Assembly: GCA_018907035.1 (NCBI GenBank)
Contig: JACCIC010000215.1
Coordinates: 1 to 64,000, forward strand
Direction: 5' to 3'
Source: Sycobia sp. Sy_11
Taxonomy: Eukaryota; Arthropoda; Insecta; Hymenoptera; Epichrysomallidae
Length of the DNA: 64,000 nt
In this document: in pieces, positions 18,100 to 30,525 of the stretch
Position numbering within the stretch: position 1 is the stretch's first letter
Layout: every line of letters begins with the position of its first letter
The notes under the pieces: generated by a model
Database searches by the model: none
Seen by the model: only the letters and a program-made list of their open reading frames with translations
What the model was told of the DNA's origin: nothing
Made by a program: the position numbers and the translations under genes

Positions 18100-20221
18100 G
18101 TAATTAACCTCTCCGTGCGACCTCTGGAACCATGGCTTTAACTGACTGATCAGTCGATCCGTCCATCAATCGCACGGATCCCTCTTCCAGCGCTTTTGCC
18201 ATTGGGTCATCGTGGTAGCTCTGGCCCGTGCAGCTGCCTCTATTCTGTTCAGAATATTTTTATCCTGGTGGACAACTTTCTTTTCTTGTGCTTGAAGATC
18301 AATACGAATAACACATACGATTACCAGCACCGCCGACTCGGAGACCGTACGGTAGCAGCTCGCGATGCGTAGTGCCCCTCTACGCTGCACTGCCACCATT
18401 CTTTTTCTATATTTTTGGGCCATCAGTGTATCGGCCCATACCTCCGCGCCTTATAGCATGATGGATTCAATTGCCCTTATGAGCAGACGCTGCTTGCAGG
18501 GTGCTGGGCTGCCGACATTGGCCTTCAGCCTGCCAAGTTGCGCTGTCATTCGGGCAGCTCTATCCGCCATTTTTTTTATTTGGTCCCAGAAGGTCAGCTT
18601 GGAATCAAGTGTCACCCCCAGGTACCTTACGGCTGCTTTGGTACTCACCGTCGCGTCTCCAACCTGCATAAGGCGTATCTTTGGGATACGTTTCTTAGTC
18701 AGGAGCACGATCTCCGTTTTCGCCGCCCACACTTCTGACCAATTACTCTCCATCCATTCCTCCACGCGACGCATCACCTGATTGAGTCGCATCTGTGTGG
18801 CATCACAATCTCTAGCGATGATGACAGCTGCTAAGACCGATCATTAAGGTAGTCACTCAAGATACGAAGTATATAAGGCGACACCCGAAAGTCTCGCTCC
18901 ATGGCCATCAAAACATTTGCCCATCCAACAGAGTTGAAGGCATTCCGAACGTCAATGGTAGCCAGGAGACATACAAGTCGAGAGTAGTGATTGCCTCTCT
19001 CTCTATGCGCCTCGCCGCATCCACAACCTCGAGGATTACGTCTACTGTCGCCCTGCCCCCCCCCGGAATCCATACTGTCTGTCAGACAAGCCGCCAGCAC
19101 CAGCAACAACCCCGAGGAGTCGTGGCTTCAATAGTCACTCCATCAGCTTTCCAGCGGTATCTAACATGCATAAAGGTCGATACGACGAGGGCGCCTCCGA
19201 CGGACCCTTGCCTTTGTCGATAAGCACGAGTTTCATCACCTTCCAGCAAGAATAAAATAAACCAGCCTTCAAGCACGAATTGTACATCGACAGAAGGAGT
19301 TCTGGATGCTCCTCAACTACTATTTTCAGCACCTCTCCTGGAATTCCATCAAGTCGTGGAGCCCTCTTATTCTCCAACCAACCGCTTTGCACGGCATCGA
19401 CTCTTCGCAAGCCCGTCGTAGAATGCGCATTGTGGCGCTAGTCAACTCCCTGGCTTGCTTAATTATCGATGAGCCATTTGGAATCCTAACAAGGCTTTGC
19501 TGACCGTGTTCAATGGCCTGTGAGAATTTCTCTCTATTTATCCCTGCAACTTTCCATCTAGGGGGCCCTCGCGTTGTGTTCGGTGAAACTTGGCGTCCCA
19601 TCACAAACGCGGAATGTGATGTACTGGTGATCGCTGGCTGTGTAGTCCTTGATCACTTGCCAGTCCTGGATTCCAGAGGCCAGACGTTCAGTCGCAAAGG
19701 TCACATCAGGCATAGTTTCGGCATAGCCCGGTCTCTTAAAGGTCGAAGTATTGCCAGTGTTTAGAACTATTAGACTTAGTCATGGACGCTAGTTCCATGA
19801 CTCTTCGAAACCTAGAGTCGGGCCCCGATATTTCTTATTTTAGGGCCCTTACATAAAAGTCACCTGCCATCGCCAGCTCACCTTTCAATTCTCTGACGGT
19901 GTCTTCCAGGTCATCAAGTATGACCCGGTAGTCACTTCTGGCTTAGTTTGGTGTAAGATAGCAACTCACATACGTGATGCGATTGCATTGTACCCAAACA
20001 TAGCCATTTCCAGATCCATCAGCCTTTACTTTTGTTTTTTGTGGGTCAGGAATCCAAATGGCTGCCGTTCCAAAGTTATCGGTGAACCAACGTACTCCTT
20101 CGCTGTTCTGATATTGTTCACTGATAATTAATATATCAGCATCAGTATCGTGGCAAAGCCGGAGAAAAAGGTGATCAGCTATCCTGCTGCGATTTATATT
20201 CCCTTGCAGAATTACGACCAT
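18100..20221 (-). pseudogene. R1-type ORF2: endonuclease and reverse transcriptase, catalytic core deleted
   Basis: Starts at ATG 20221-20219, overlapping the ORF1 stop. The endonuclease begins VVILQGNINRSRIADHL with LIISEQYQN and YVWVQCNRITYVSCYLTPN. The RT follows in pieces: LDGIPGEVLKIVVEEHPELL, SSYRPLCMLDTAGKLME, and motif A ATIDVRNAFNSVGW (about 18960-18920). At about 18835 the sequence jumps from SDYLND to AAVIIARDCDATQMRLNQV, so motif B and the [F/Y]ADD catalytic motif C are missing. The C-terminal region (VRYLGVTLDSKLTFWDQI, QRRGALRIASCYRTVSESAV) is still recognisable. The element cannot copy itself. Confidence 0.88.
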
Positions 20222-21570
20222 TTAACGTTTTTTGAGAGAGCCTCGCGAAAAGTCCGACAGGCGCCGGAACCGGCTACGTGCCGGCGTCCCTCTAATTTCG
20301 CTTCATCTTTGCAGAGAAAACATTCAGGTTCTGGGGTGCAAGCCGCAACCTTGTGCTCTCTCTATCCGCAACGATAACAATAGGTGCTACGGTCAGGGCC
20401 TTTACAACAATGGCTTCGGTGGCCATAGCCTAGGCACCTGTAGCACCTTGTCATTATTTCGCGGCGGCGTACTCGACAATTCACTAGGCCCACTCGCAAA
20501 AACCTGATCTTCAGCAGCTGCGTGGCAGCAACCTCCTCCAACACTACGATGGCAGCCCGCTGTTCCGCGGTGTTGATTTTAGTCACTCTGGCCTGCAACT
20601 CGCCACGATAATCTGGTAGTTTGCTTTTGAGGGCCTCACACACCTCATCCTCCGTCACGCAGCAATCCAGGTCTCTAATCTCTAGACTTCCTCTAGAGGT
20701 CAGCTCCCTGACACAGCCGCTTCGGCCTGTCGCTTCCTTGAGCACTTCAGCAAGTGCCTTCCGACCTTCGGGTTTGGTATGTCTTACTTCAATCAACATC
20801 TCACGCAATTGGGTTTTCGGGACGAATCTCACATCCGCGCCCAAGTCCTTCGGTTTGACCGCTCTGATGGACCTCATCACCTCAGCGTAGGATTTCCCCT
20901 GCGCTAGTTTAATGGCGATCGCATCGAGCTTTGGCCTTTTTTTTATTCCTGTTATTTTCTTCTTCAGATGCTGAGGTCGTTCCTCTGCATTCTGTTCACC
21001 GTGCTTCTTCTTTTTTTTTAACTAGATTCCATCCCTCTTTTTTATCCTCCTGCTCTCCCTTCTTTTTTTCTCCTTAGTAAGGGAGATATCCGGGGGACTT
21101 GATGCCGGTCTCTTCGGGGTTGTCTCTTCTCTCTTGCGCCTAGTTGTTGGGAAGAGACTCCCCGGTACCCTCTTCCCTTGTATTTTGTGCTGAAGAACAT
21201 CTACAAGCTCCTCAGCTTTTGGGAGTTTTTTGATGTTCATTGCTTTTATCATGTATTTGAGCAGCCGAGCAAGTTAGAGAATAATCTCCAGTTCACTCGA
21301 CTGTTCAACAGACTTAATCCCGGCCTCAGCCGGCTCTCTTCCCCACCCCAAGGTGACTTGTTTGTTACTTTAGGCAATCCATGGATCTATTTTATTACTT
21401 CATTCCTGCAGATGGTCGGCCTCGTGGACCCTTCAACGTTGAGCTCGATGAGGCAGCCCCCCGAACACATGCCTGTAAGGGCTGACCCATCTCGGACCAT
21501 TGTGCAGAAGTATAGCACGCCCTGTTGCGCTATTCTACCTCCGTCCTCTCGAGCTTCGCACCACAACAAC
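20212..21570 (-). pseudogene. R1-type ORF1 (Gag-like, CCHC knuckles)
   Basis: Minus-strand fragments: a basic N-terminal piece (21252-21022, KKLPKAEELVDVLQ then Arg/Lys-rich), and the main body 20880-20362 with the conserved EIRDLDCCVTEDEVCEAL and AAIVVLEEVAATQLLK region leading to CYRCLGYGHRSHC (CX2CX4HX4C). A TAG interrupts just after CYRCG; beyond it a second knuckle (CYRCG...EHKVAAC) and a third Cys/His cluster (CFLCKDEA...H...C) follow, ending KNVKWS at TAA 20214-20212. ORF1 proteins coat the element RNA. Stops and frame changes show it is inactive. Confidence 0.85.
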
Positions 21571-22100
21571 AAGGCGTTTCAGTCTCTGGAGAAACATCGA
21601 AGGAAATCACGCACCGAACGCACTCGCCAAAGCCGATTGACTAGGCCTGGCTAGGATCTAGCCTCCCGTCTTGCCGTCAGCGGGAGCCAAAGATGTTTCG
21701 GGACACCCAGCGCGCAAACAGGCGTAAACCTCGACACCCAGGATCTCGTTTTGGCAGCTCACGGGTCGCACCGCGCGGCCAATACGGCAGTCTGTCATTT
21801 GTTCAAGAGTACCTCATCCTAACCTTCATTCATGTAGATTCATACATTTGCCCTCAAGTATTCTAGTGAAGCTCCAATGCTTGAAGCTCACTCATGCATC
21901 TATAATCACTCTGCTAAGATCCCTTTTACAGGATCGTTCGCTTACGCTCCACGTGTTTTTCACTCCTCAGGAGATACCCGTTTATAGAGTCTCTGAGCGA
22001 GTGTGCCTTCCTTCATCTCTGTATTACTGACGAAGGTCTGTTTATAGGACCTACAGCTTCGGATATTAGATTTGTTCACCTATAAACTTTGTGGGAACGG

Positions 22101-22545
22101 GCCTGACAAGTTCAAACCTACTTTTTTTAATAATAATGAATTATCAGAAAAAATAGCAGAAGAATGCAATAACATAATAATTCAATATAAAAAATCAATA
22201 ATTCAAGATAATTAACTCTTTTTATGAGTCGACGCGTGGACAAAATTATTTGATAATAAACTCGGCTATTTAAATGATCTCAGAACTTTATTAAGCTGAG
22301 TTTCCATTAAAACCGATTCTTCACTTTTCTCTTTGTCATTTAACATAAATTTTTACACACTTGGTCGTGTTTTCATCTCGTCCTTATCGAAAAACAATAC
22401 TTTTTAAGAATTATTTATGAATATTTCTTCTATAGTATAGCGTCCAATATACTCTATATCGTTACGGATTTTTGCCGCAACAAACACACGATCATCACAT
22501 AATATTTTCAAAAAATATTATGACTTGTAGTGACCGCACTCACAT
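22101..22545. other. no gene recognised
   Basis: AT-rich spacer between the LINE and the Bel-Pao remnant; nothing supportable seen. Confidence 0.4.
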
Positions 22546-24060
22546 CTACAGGATTACTAAGTGCACTGAGTCGTCTAGAATTCAATCACACCTCAATATC
22601 AGTCAAGAGAGTTGAAAATAACTCGAAGGATAATTTTAATACGCCTATAACTCTGTACAAATGTCTTTTGCAAGACCTCACGTTAGCTTCCCAAATGCCA
22701 TCAAAATTTGAAGCTCTAGGAGGAATGAAATGCCATTCCACGTGATCTTGGACCAGAGTAGATGCCATTATTTGTCCTGAAGCGGAAGCTGAAAATGAAA
22801 AGCCTCATCAACGGGACTCCACCAAGGACGAATAGTCAAAACCATCTCCTTCTCGTTTAAGTCTTTTAAATCGGCTTCAGTATTTAATAGATTTAAATTG
22901 CTATGGTTTGCTGCGCACTTGCCGACAGATATGCCCGCAAAACTAAGCACTTTAGTAAGCTCCTGATATGCTTGTGCGGCTTCATCCAATGTATGTCCGC
23001 CAGCTAAGAAGTCATCTACGTATCTATTTCTGAGAATAATTGTGGATCCAATATCATGTGAATGTGCGACTAAATTGGCTAATTCTTCTAAGCAAACATT
23101 TGCCAATGGAGGATACTGTTCCATATGCAACAGCAAGCAAGCGCCAAACTTGAAGAGGTAAAAGTGAATGAAAACACCAGTATATACGTTGCTACTTAGT
23201 AAGATCGACAAGAATTTGACGGAAATTTTTAATTATATAACATACAAATACATATTTAAAAGAACACTACCTAACAATAATAACAACGATATCTTCCTGT
23301 AGCTTTGCAATAGGATATAAAAGTTCGTTTAATGAATTTCCTGTTTTATCCTTTTGTGATCCATTAAAGACAACCCTTATTTGTTTGCTACCGTACTGCT
23401 TGAATACTGCCTGATGAAGCAAAAAGTATCCGTCATCAACCTCGCATTCATCTGATGGACGAAGTGCCATATGCCCAAGGCCAACATATTCTAGCATAAA
23501 AGCATACTACGCGGTGAAAAAGTCAGGTTGTTTACGAAAACGACATTCCATTTGATTCATACTGGCTTTATCAATTTTTTCTGAACCTATGGACTTAGGT
23601 TATTTGCAAAAAGGCAGTTTAACTACGCAGCGACCATCAGAATTTTAAAATACGTAGTTTTGACATGATGCTAACATTTTTGGTATGCAGGAGACATATG
23701 CTGTTCTGAAGGACTCACTTTTAACTTCCAGAAGCGACTAATTACATCAGAAGGCTGATGATCTACTGATAAATGATGTGCCGTTATTTGCAGTTATTTG
23801 CATGGTATCATCGATGTCTGTGTTCCAAAGTGTGGGTCAGCTAAGTGCAGCCTATATATGTGGTCCCAATGTCCAGAAACGTTTTTGTCTCTTGACAGCA
23901 AATTGGAAATACGCTTCGCTACTAAGACTGTAAAATTAAGAGACAATTCTAGATTTATTCGAAATTTCAAGATAAGCTGTACTTCAGCATGAGCATTAGT
24001 CGTGTCGTTCAAACTAGATACGGGAATGTTTATTGGTTTAAAGTTTAAAGATAATGTTTT
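22546..24060 (-). pseudogene. Bel-Pao retrotransposon pol remnant
   Basis: Minus-strand pieces in Bel-Pao order. 24060-23790: protease-region tail with RISNLLSRD and LHLADPHFGTQ. 23780-23540, several frames: SRFWKLKVSPSEQHMSP and KC, matching the region before the RT. 23497-23267: YFLLHQAVFKQYGSKQIRVVF with NGSQKDKTGNSLNELLY. 23211-22770: RT core with NRYVDDFLAGGHTLDEA (the YVDD active site), LTKVLSFAGISVGK. 22768-22586: integrase C-terminal EWHFIPPRASNFDGIWEANV. RNase H and the integrase core between the last two are deleted. Stops in most segments; dead copy. Confidence 0.85.
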
Positions 24061-24074
24061 AGACATATTTTTAG

Positions 24075-24770
24075 ATTTGAAGGATTTTTCGACGCGCAAT
24101 TCCCTTCAAAGTAGTCCCCTCTCGCATTTATACACTTATTCCAGCGAGTATTCCAGTTTTCGTAACAATTCTGGAACATTTCTTGTGGAACCTCTCCGAG
24201 TACACTCATCACAAATACTTAGATGTCTTTAACGGAGTGAAAATGTCGACCGTTGACAAATTTTTTCGAATGGGGGAATAGGAAAAAGTCGCAGGGTGAC
24301 ATGTTCGATGAATAGTGCAGTTGCGATAACGTTGTGATGTCTTTAGACGACAAAAACTGAAAAATACTGAATGCACTCTGACAGGAAGCATTATCGTCAT
24401 GCAGAACGCAAGTCTTCTCAATTTCGAGACATACTCTTAGCACCCTTTTTCGTAATTTTATTAGCATAATGTGGTGGAATTCGTGATCTACGGTTTGTCC
24501 AGTTGGTATAAACTCTTTATAAACCAATTCTTTACTGTCAAAGAAGCAAATGAACATTTTTGGCCGTTGAATTAACCTTCCGCTGCGCGCCTCGTCTTTG
24601 ACGCTCGCACAGCCTTTTTTAAAATCGACAAGCCAATGAAGCACCTGACTACGGTTCAGGGCATCACTACCATACCCTTAAAGCACTCTTTCATAAGTTT
24701 CTGCCGCGGTTTCGATGAGTTTCGCACAAAATTTTATCACGCACCGTGGCTCTAAATTTCTCTGTTCCAT
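24075..24770 (-). pseudogene. mariner transposase with internal deletion
   Basis: Start codon at 24770-24768 (MEQRNLEP..IKFC). The helix-turn-helix part runs to ARSGRLIQRPK, then jumps directly to MFICFFDSKELVYKEFIPTG, i.e. most of the DNA-binding domain's second half and the first catalytic Asp region are missing. The remainder has LHDDNASCQSAF (second Asp), SSNMSPCDFFLFPH (third Asp) and a degraded C-terminus (GDYFEGN) to about 24075. One stop lies near 24680. The same family and a very similar deletion are seen at 36029. Confidence 0.85.
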
Positions 24771-26007
24771 TTTTGTGACATGAATTATTCGCGCGTTGTT
24801 GCAAAACAGTAAAGAGCTGGCGAAGAAATCATCGTACAAGATTTGACAAGGTCTCAATCGAGAGGGTAGGGATTTTCTATTACGGTGTTGGAGTTACAGG
24901 TTCGTAGGGTCACCACAGGCCGAGAAAGAAAATCGGTCGTATTACTTAATTGTCCTACCTCGTATAAATCATAGTAGTTAGACCATCGGTACGAATACTT
25001 TCTCATTTTGATTTAAAACATTTGAATTATTATTGCCACACTCAGTCGTTCATAAATAGTAACATTCAGACTACAGCTTTGACCGTACAAGAGACAGTCT
25101 AATTCGTTTAATTGCGCCCCTTTATGATTCTCTTTAATGAAAACTTGATGGGCAGCAATTTTAAGTTTTAAGATTTCAATCCCGCCTACTATGCCTCAAC
25201 CCATTCCTCCAAATTTGCCAACCAATTGTAATAGAAATGTAGCTTAGTTAGACAAAACAGGAAAAATAAGTTTCAGAAGTAGTTCGTACGCCACCGCATG
25301 TATATCTAAATAATGGTAAGAATTATGAATCAAATATATATTACTCATTTATTTCGAATTATTACATTATTTAATATATTCATTCAATTAGCAGTATAAT
25401 ATTAATTGGGCATACTGCATTGTACTGATTATACGATCACACGCAACAACCTATTTTAATGCTCTTTGTGCGGTGCCGTACATGCTGTATTTACAAATTA
25501 ATTATATTTAATTAATTTGTATATTTGTAATAAGAATTTAATTCTACAACAAAGGTTCAGTTGATAATTATCTAGCCCTCGAGCTGGATGCTATTTACGA
25601 CTATCTATGCCGATGGTTGACTTCGCCGCCAAGTGAACAGGTCCCGTGAGTATGCGGAGACATTCGAACACTCCAAGCTAACGCAGAAGACTCGTGTTCC
25701 TTTCCAAGTCTCTTTTCCTCCAGCGTCGCGCACCGCGTTTTCTTACTTTCACCGCTGAATACTCTGTGCCGTTTCTTACCCTAGTAGTACGAGTTGGGCT
25801 TTTTCTCTCTTACATACTTACTTCCATACATGCATATATTTACACGTATTTATGAATTATTTATGGCAAGTATACAGGTTTCTTCGCTATGTGCGAGGAA
25901 TACGCTCGTCGTATATCGAAGAATTTCAAAATATGCTTTTAACATCTTTCACATTTTCAATTCGTTTGGTCATCTATAGATATTTAGCAATTTCATTACT
26001 TTTTCAG
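24771..26007. other. no gene recognised; upstream intron of FIG4 and mixed sequence
   Basis: No frame here matches FIG4 residues upstream of the 26008 exon. A GC-richer patch at 25600-25790 contains CCCGTGAGTATG, which looks like a splice donor, but I could not assign an exon. A pyrimidine tract ends in TTTTTCAG at 26000-26007, the acceptor for the exon. Confidence 0.35.
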
Positions 26008-26380
26008 GATTTATTCGATTCTTAGAAGGTTATTATCTAATTCTCATAACAAAAAGAAGAAGAATTGCTGTTATTGGACATCATACAATTTATAAAATAG
26101 AAGATACGTCAATGATTTATATTCCAAATGATTTTGTGCGACTTTTTCATCCAGATGAACAAAGATATGTTAAAATGTTTCAAAGCATAGATTTAAGCAG
26201 TAATTTTTACTTCAGTTATTCATATGATATAACCCACACTCTGCAAAAGAATATGGCTCTACCAAAATATTTTGATACTAGTGTACGATTGCATACAGAT
26301 TTGATATCAAATAAGGAAATCGCTATGGATAAAAATCAGTTTTTTAAGATGTGCACTGATAAAAATAAATCAAGAAATGG
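26008..26380 (+). CDS. FIG4: FIG4 phosphoinositide phosphatase, internal exon A
   Basis: Host gene. FIG4 is a Sac-domain phosphatase that works with the PIKfyve kinase and VAC14 on endolysosomal membranes to control PI(3,5)P2. This exon starts after TTTTTCAG with two bases completing a codon, then FIRFLEGYYLILITKRRRIA, IYKIEDTSMIYIPND, DLSSNFYFSYSYDITHTLQ, all hallmark FIG4 segments of the N-terminal Sac region. It ends ...CTDKNKSRNG with the donor GTATGA at 26381, leaving two bases of a Gly codon, and joins in phase to the exon at 37118. Reading past the donor gives an in-frame stop at 26429, which is intron. Roughly residues 100-225 of the family. Earlier exons are not in the window as far as I can see. 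Confidence 0.93.
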
Positions 26381-27732
26381 GTATGAAGTATTTAGTTTTT
26401 ATTTAATAAAACAGATATTTTCATTATAAATTAATAATTTTCAAAAGGTTGAGTGCCTAAAGTCCTAATGGTGGGCCAAAGGCAAATTTTAGTAGATACG
26501 TGTGAAAAGATTCTAAGTTTGTAAAGAATTTGACATAAAGTTCTAATTTGGATATTTCTATCCTATGAATTTTTATAAGATTCTAAATTAATTATATTAA
26601 GTATTATTATACTGAGACTGATCGATATTACGAATCGATTTTATCAAATTATAATATGTTCTTGAATATCCTTACATAGATCTAGTAAATTTTTTATAGA
26701 CATATTTATATAAATAGATTAATGGAGTATTTAATTCACAAATTGTTAAACTACAGTGGGATAAATAAGAAAAAATATTAGAATGTATTAAAGATATTTT
26801 AGATATGTTTGATAATTATTTTTGTATTTCAAGCTTTTTGGAAGATTTAGAAATTATTTTAGTAGATTGATGGTATTTATAACACTAGTAGTTTACTGCT
26901 ACTTGTTTTCAAGCATTATACTGACGTTACGCATAGCGAAACATTTAGTTTATATGGATATCGTAGGAAAATTAAAACATTCAAATCTACAAAACTCATA
27001 TAATATATATTAAAATTTATCAATAAATAAAAAGCAGTTATTAATATTCGATAAATTTTAAAAACCATGCAAACATTTGAGAAAAATTTTTTCAGATATT
27101 TTTTACTCTTTAGTTTAAAGATTCTAGTTTGAAAACATTGCTTCGTATTTTGTTAATGTTTATAGTCAATAGTCAAATTTTTCATAATCTCATGATCAAA
27201 GAAAAGTTTTCCTTCTAGATTTCTCGAGATTCTCCATATACAGCAAGATCATTTTGTATATTTGCTATCTGAATTTGTTCAAAAGTGATAATAACTTTCT
27301 CTGATTTCATAGGCAGCCCTTCATTTTGTCTATTACATGATAATCTTATTAGCTACGATATTGTAGAGTCCAATTCCAAATTTGTTAGCACCAGTTAATT
27401 TTTAAACGCGCTGTCATTGATTCTGAAAAAAATTTGTTCATGTAAAATAGTGAATATTATTAACTTATAGCTGCTGAATATATGCGATCGCATAATTTTA
27501 AAATTCACCAAAATAACTGCTGGTGTGTATATTTTCGGAAGATGTTCTATACAAGATTGGGTTAGGAAAGTGCTTTGCTAATCATGGATAAAAATCTAAT
27601 TGAAGGTAAAAGAAATCTGATAAGTCATGCATCTTTGATATATTTTAAGAAGTAGAGGTTCCAGTGAAAAAAAAAACACGCAAGAAAAAGTTCGTTGGGC
27701 AGACGTGCATGATAATGATAATAACGATTAGA
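26381..27732. other. FIG4 intron, no element recognised
   Basis: First part of a 10.7-kb intron (26381-37117). AT-rich, stops in all frames, no recognisable repeats. Confidence 0.5.
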
Positions 27733-28781
27733 CGAGGGTGGCTTGATAAGTTTCCTGCCTGACCAAGAGATGGCGCCACTAGGCCCACTTGAGGTGGCGT
27801 TCGATAGTAGCATCCTTAGATAGCTTGTAGCTATAGTTTCAGTCCGATCGCCATGTTAGTTTAGGTTTGAGAGCACGCTGAACAAAACGCCTCTGTGTTT
27901 TTCGTAAAAATGAAAAGGTGCAAAATCGTGTTGTCATCAAATAGTTTTATTTGAAGGGGTTAACGCCGAAGGAAATTAAAGAAGAGATAGACTCAACACT
28001 GGCGACATCCTCCCCATCATATTTAACCGTTAAGCAGTGGGTTTCCAAGTTTAAAAAGGGTCGTGTGAGCAGCTCTGATAAGCCTCGCTCAGGACGCCCC
28101 ATTGTGGTCACAACTCCAGATATGATCGACAAAATCTATCAAATAGTGCTGAAAGATCGCAGATTAAAAGTGCATGAGATAGCTGAGACCTGTAAGATGT
28201 AATATGCATGTGTACACAATTTTCACACTAACATTTGTATATGGAAAAGCTCTGTGCAAGATGGGTGCCGCGTTTGCTAACAGTCGACCAAAAATTGATT
28301 CGAAAGAACATTTCTAACGCCAATTTGGCGTTGTATAAGCGTAATCTAAGCGAATTTGTGCGTCGATTCGTAACCGTTGACGAAACTTGGGTCCACCAAT
28401 ACACTCCTGAAACCAAACAACAGTCTAAACAGTGGATTGGACCAGGGGAACCAACTCCAAAGAAGGCAAAAGCAATTTTTTCGGCGAACAAAGTTATGGC
28501 TACTGTTTTTTTGGGATGCAAGAGACGACTATTATGTGTTTCCTAACCTCAAAAAAATGGCTTGGCGGTAAGAGATTTGCGAACAATGAAGAAGTAATCG
28601 AAGCTATAAATGAGCAGTTTCAGGAGCTTGACGAATCAGTATATAGAGATGGTATAACTAGACTAGAACACCGCTATGAGAAATATATTAGCCTTGGAGG
28701 AGATGATGTTGAGAAATAAAAAAAAATTCTTAAAAACGTTGATTTTCTTAGTCAGGTCGGAAACTTATCAATCCACCCTCG
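27733..28781 (+). mobile_element. mariner element with both inverted-repeat ends, internally deleted
   Basis: Terminal inverted repeats CGAGGGTGG(C/A)TTGATAAG... at 27733 and its complement ending CCACCCTCG at 28781; the right flank is TA, the left is GA (one change from TA). Length 1049 bp versus about 1.3 kb for a full mariner. The leader shares AGAGATGGCGCCAC with the mariner at 1-403. Confidence 0.88.
27910..28719 (+). pseudogene. transposase of the 27733 mariner, catalytic part deleted
   Basis: Opens with FYLKGLTPKEIKEEIDSTL and WVSKFKKGRVSSSDKPRSG RP-type helix-turn-helix (27951-28200, stop at 28199), continues as KLIRKNISNANLALYKRN and the first catalytic region VTVDETWVHQYTPETK, and IGPGEPTPKKAK. 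After VMATVFLGCK it jumps to DYYVFPNLKKWLGGKRF (in shifted frames), so the second Asp region (HHDNAPAH-type) and the SPDLAPSD segment are lost; the third Asp may be the D of DYYVF context only. The C-terminus ends normally at 28717-28719. Such internal deletions create non-autonomous copies. Confidence 0.85.
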
Positions 28782-29338
28782 TAATACCGTTACTGCTAAT
28801 GGTTTTATTTGTCGGTCAGACTTTGTATTTGATATATAATAGTTATGGAAAACGGCTTATGTACTATGTTTCCATTACTACACGATGTCAGAGAAATCTT
28901 AAAATTTCTTCAATTCAATGTGTCCTAAACAATGTTCTCTGAACAAGTGTGTAAGAGAGTGCCCATTATGCAGGCAGTTGGGGTCGACGAACTTGAATAT
29001 AGTCAATTTATATTCTGGCGGGTAAATAGCAACAAAAAACTCATAGTTCGTATACGCATTTCAAATTGAACTAAAAGAAAGGCATTCATCTTTGATGGAT
29101 AACATGCACGAGGAAATGAGAAAGACCCATATTGTAGGACGCGTGCGTATTAGAGAGAAAGAGAGAGAGATAGAGAGAGAGAGAAGATATGATGACTCAT
29201 GATTCTCTTACTGCTTGTAACTAGAGATGAGTTTTGATACAGAGAACGAGAGACGCATTAAGTAAAAGAAAGCGAGAAATAATTTTGCTTGCACATATTA
29301 CATTATATATTTATTTATGAGACTTTATTTAAGAAGTT

Positions 29339-29346
<8 letters not shown>
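28782..29346. other. FIG4 intron, no gene; short GA-rich patch
   Basis: Nothing coding recognised. A GAGA-rich patch lies at about 29153-29186. Confidence 0.45.

Positions 29347-29434
<88 letters not shown>
29347..29434. repeat. (TG)n microsatellite, about 44 units
   Basis: Uninterrupted GT/CA dinucleotide run within the FIG4 intron. Length is likely polymorphic. Confidence 0.97.
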
Positions 29435-29435
<1 letters not shown>

Positions 29436-30197
29436 ATTTTATGGATATTATATCTATGAAATATTTTGCTAATCTTAATTGCCTTTTATCACTAATAAAT
29501 GAAAGAAAATCCCAGATAAATTGAAGGTAATAGCCGATCAATTAATTTATTCACTTAAGACAATAAAAAGAAATGATTGCATTTTATTATTAATACTATT
29601 ATGTTTAGGAATATATCCCATAAATGTATTTTTCGCTAATGTACACATGCAATTACAACTAAAATTATTATGTACAATTACAAATAAAATTAACTGAAAG
29701 CATTCTTTGTCAGGATACATGTTTAGTTATCGTGTATGTTTCAAATATTTGAAACTAGAATATAATATATTTGATATAGTACTAATACCCGTCTATTATA
29801 TTTGATATAGTACTTATATATTCTATTTGATAATTGATTTGCATTAACTGTATATTTATGTAGTTTGAATGATTAGCTTTGTCTTTTTACTCATTATTTA
29901 AAATTAGAAAACCGTAAATTTCGAGAAAAAAAATTCTAATCATTTAAATTGTTAGGTTAAGATTTATAAGCATGAAAATTTATTCTATAAATAGATAGAA
30001 TCGACAGAAGGAAATATAATAATAGACACGCGTTAGTAACCAAGCAGAAACATATAATAAATTAAGTATGTAATATTTAATATAAGTGATTAAATGTATA
30101 GTAAGGATAATATTAATTTAATTTAATTTAAATCCAATTAATCAAACATTTTTAACGTACTTTTACAATGTATAAATATGTAATTTTTGCATTTTTG

Positions 30198-30525
30198 GCA
30201 CTCGTTTAGAAAGGATACCTTTCGAGTAATGAAACGAATCGATACACTCCGACTGATTCTCCTTTTCCTGGGGCAGATCCAATTTCGGTATCATCGCTGA
30301 AGCATACCTCAAGCGAAGCGAATCAAAACTCTACCGACCGATCCAGCGGTTTTTGGAACGATTTACTTTCGGTACTCGTTGAGGAAGGATATTTCTCGAG
30401 TAACGGAACAAATCGGCATTCTCTCGACCATTCCATCTGTTATAGGAACGATTTATTTTCTGTACTCGTTCAGGAAAAATACCGAGTAACGAAACAAATT
30501 GATACTCTTCTGATCGACCAATGCT
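30198..30525. repeat. imperfect tandem repeat
   Basis: The pattern 'ACTCGTT-AGGA..GGATA..TCGAGTAA-GAAAC-AAT' recurs near 30200, 30377 and 30463, with a related ACTCT-CCGACCGATCC block in between. Copies are diverged; unit about 86 bp or a multiple. No coding potential seen. Confidence 0.55.

Larger units (their letters stand above)
17577..22100 (-). mobile_element. R1-clade non-LTR retrotransposon (LINE)
   Basis: Minus strand, about 4.5 kb: 5' region (22100-21600), ORF1 with three CCHC knuckles, ORF2 with APE-type endonuclease and RT, 3' untranslated region (about 18100-17577) ending in a short T run on +. The two ORFs overlap by 10 nt in the arrangement typical of the R1 clade. It is not in rDNA. 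The RT has lost its catalytic centre by deletion. The 5' end is approximate because no target duplication was identified. Confidence 0.85.

Noticed and set aside
26381..26429. Extension of FIG4 exon A to the stop at 26429
   Set aside because: A good donor at 26381 joins in phase with the 37118 exon and restores the conserved protein, so the extra codons are intronic.
29329..29541. Frame encoding a long His-Thr repeat
   Set aside because: Pure translation of the (CA)n strand of a microsatellite.
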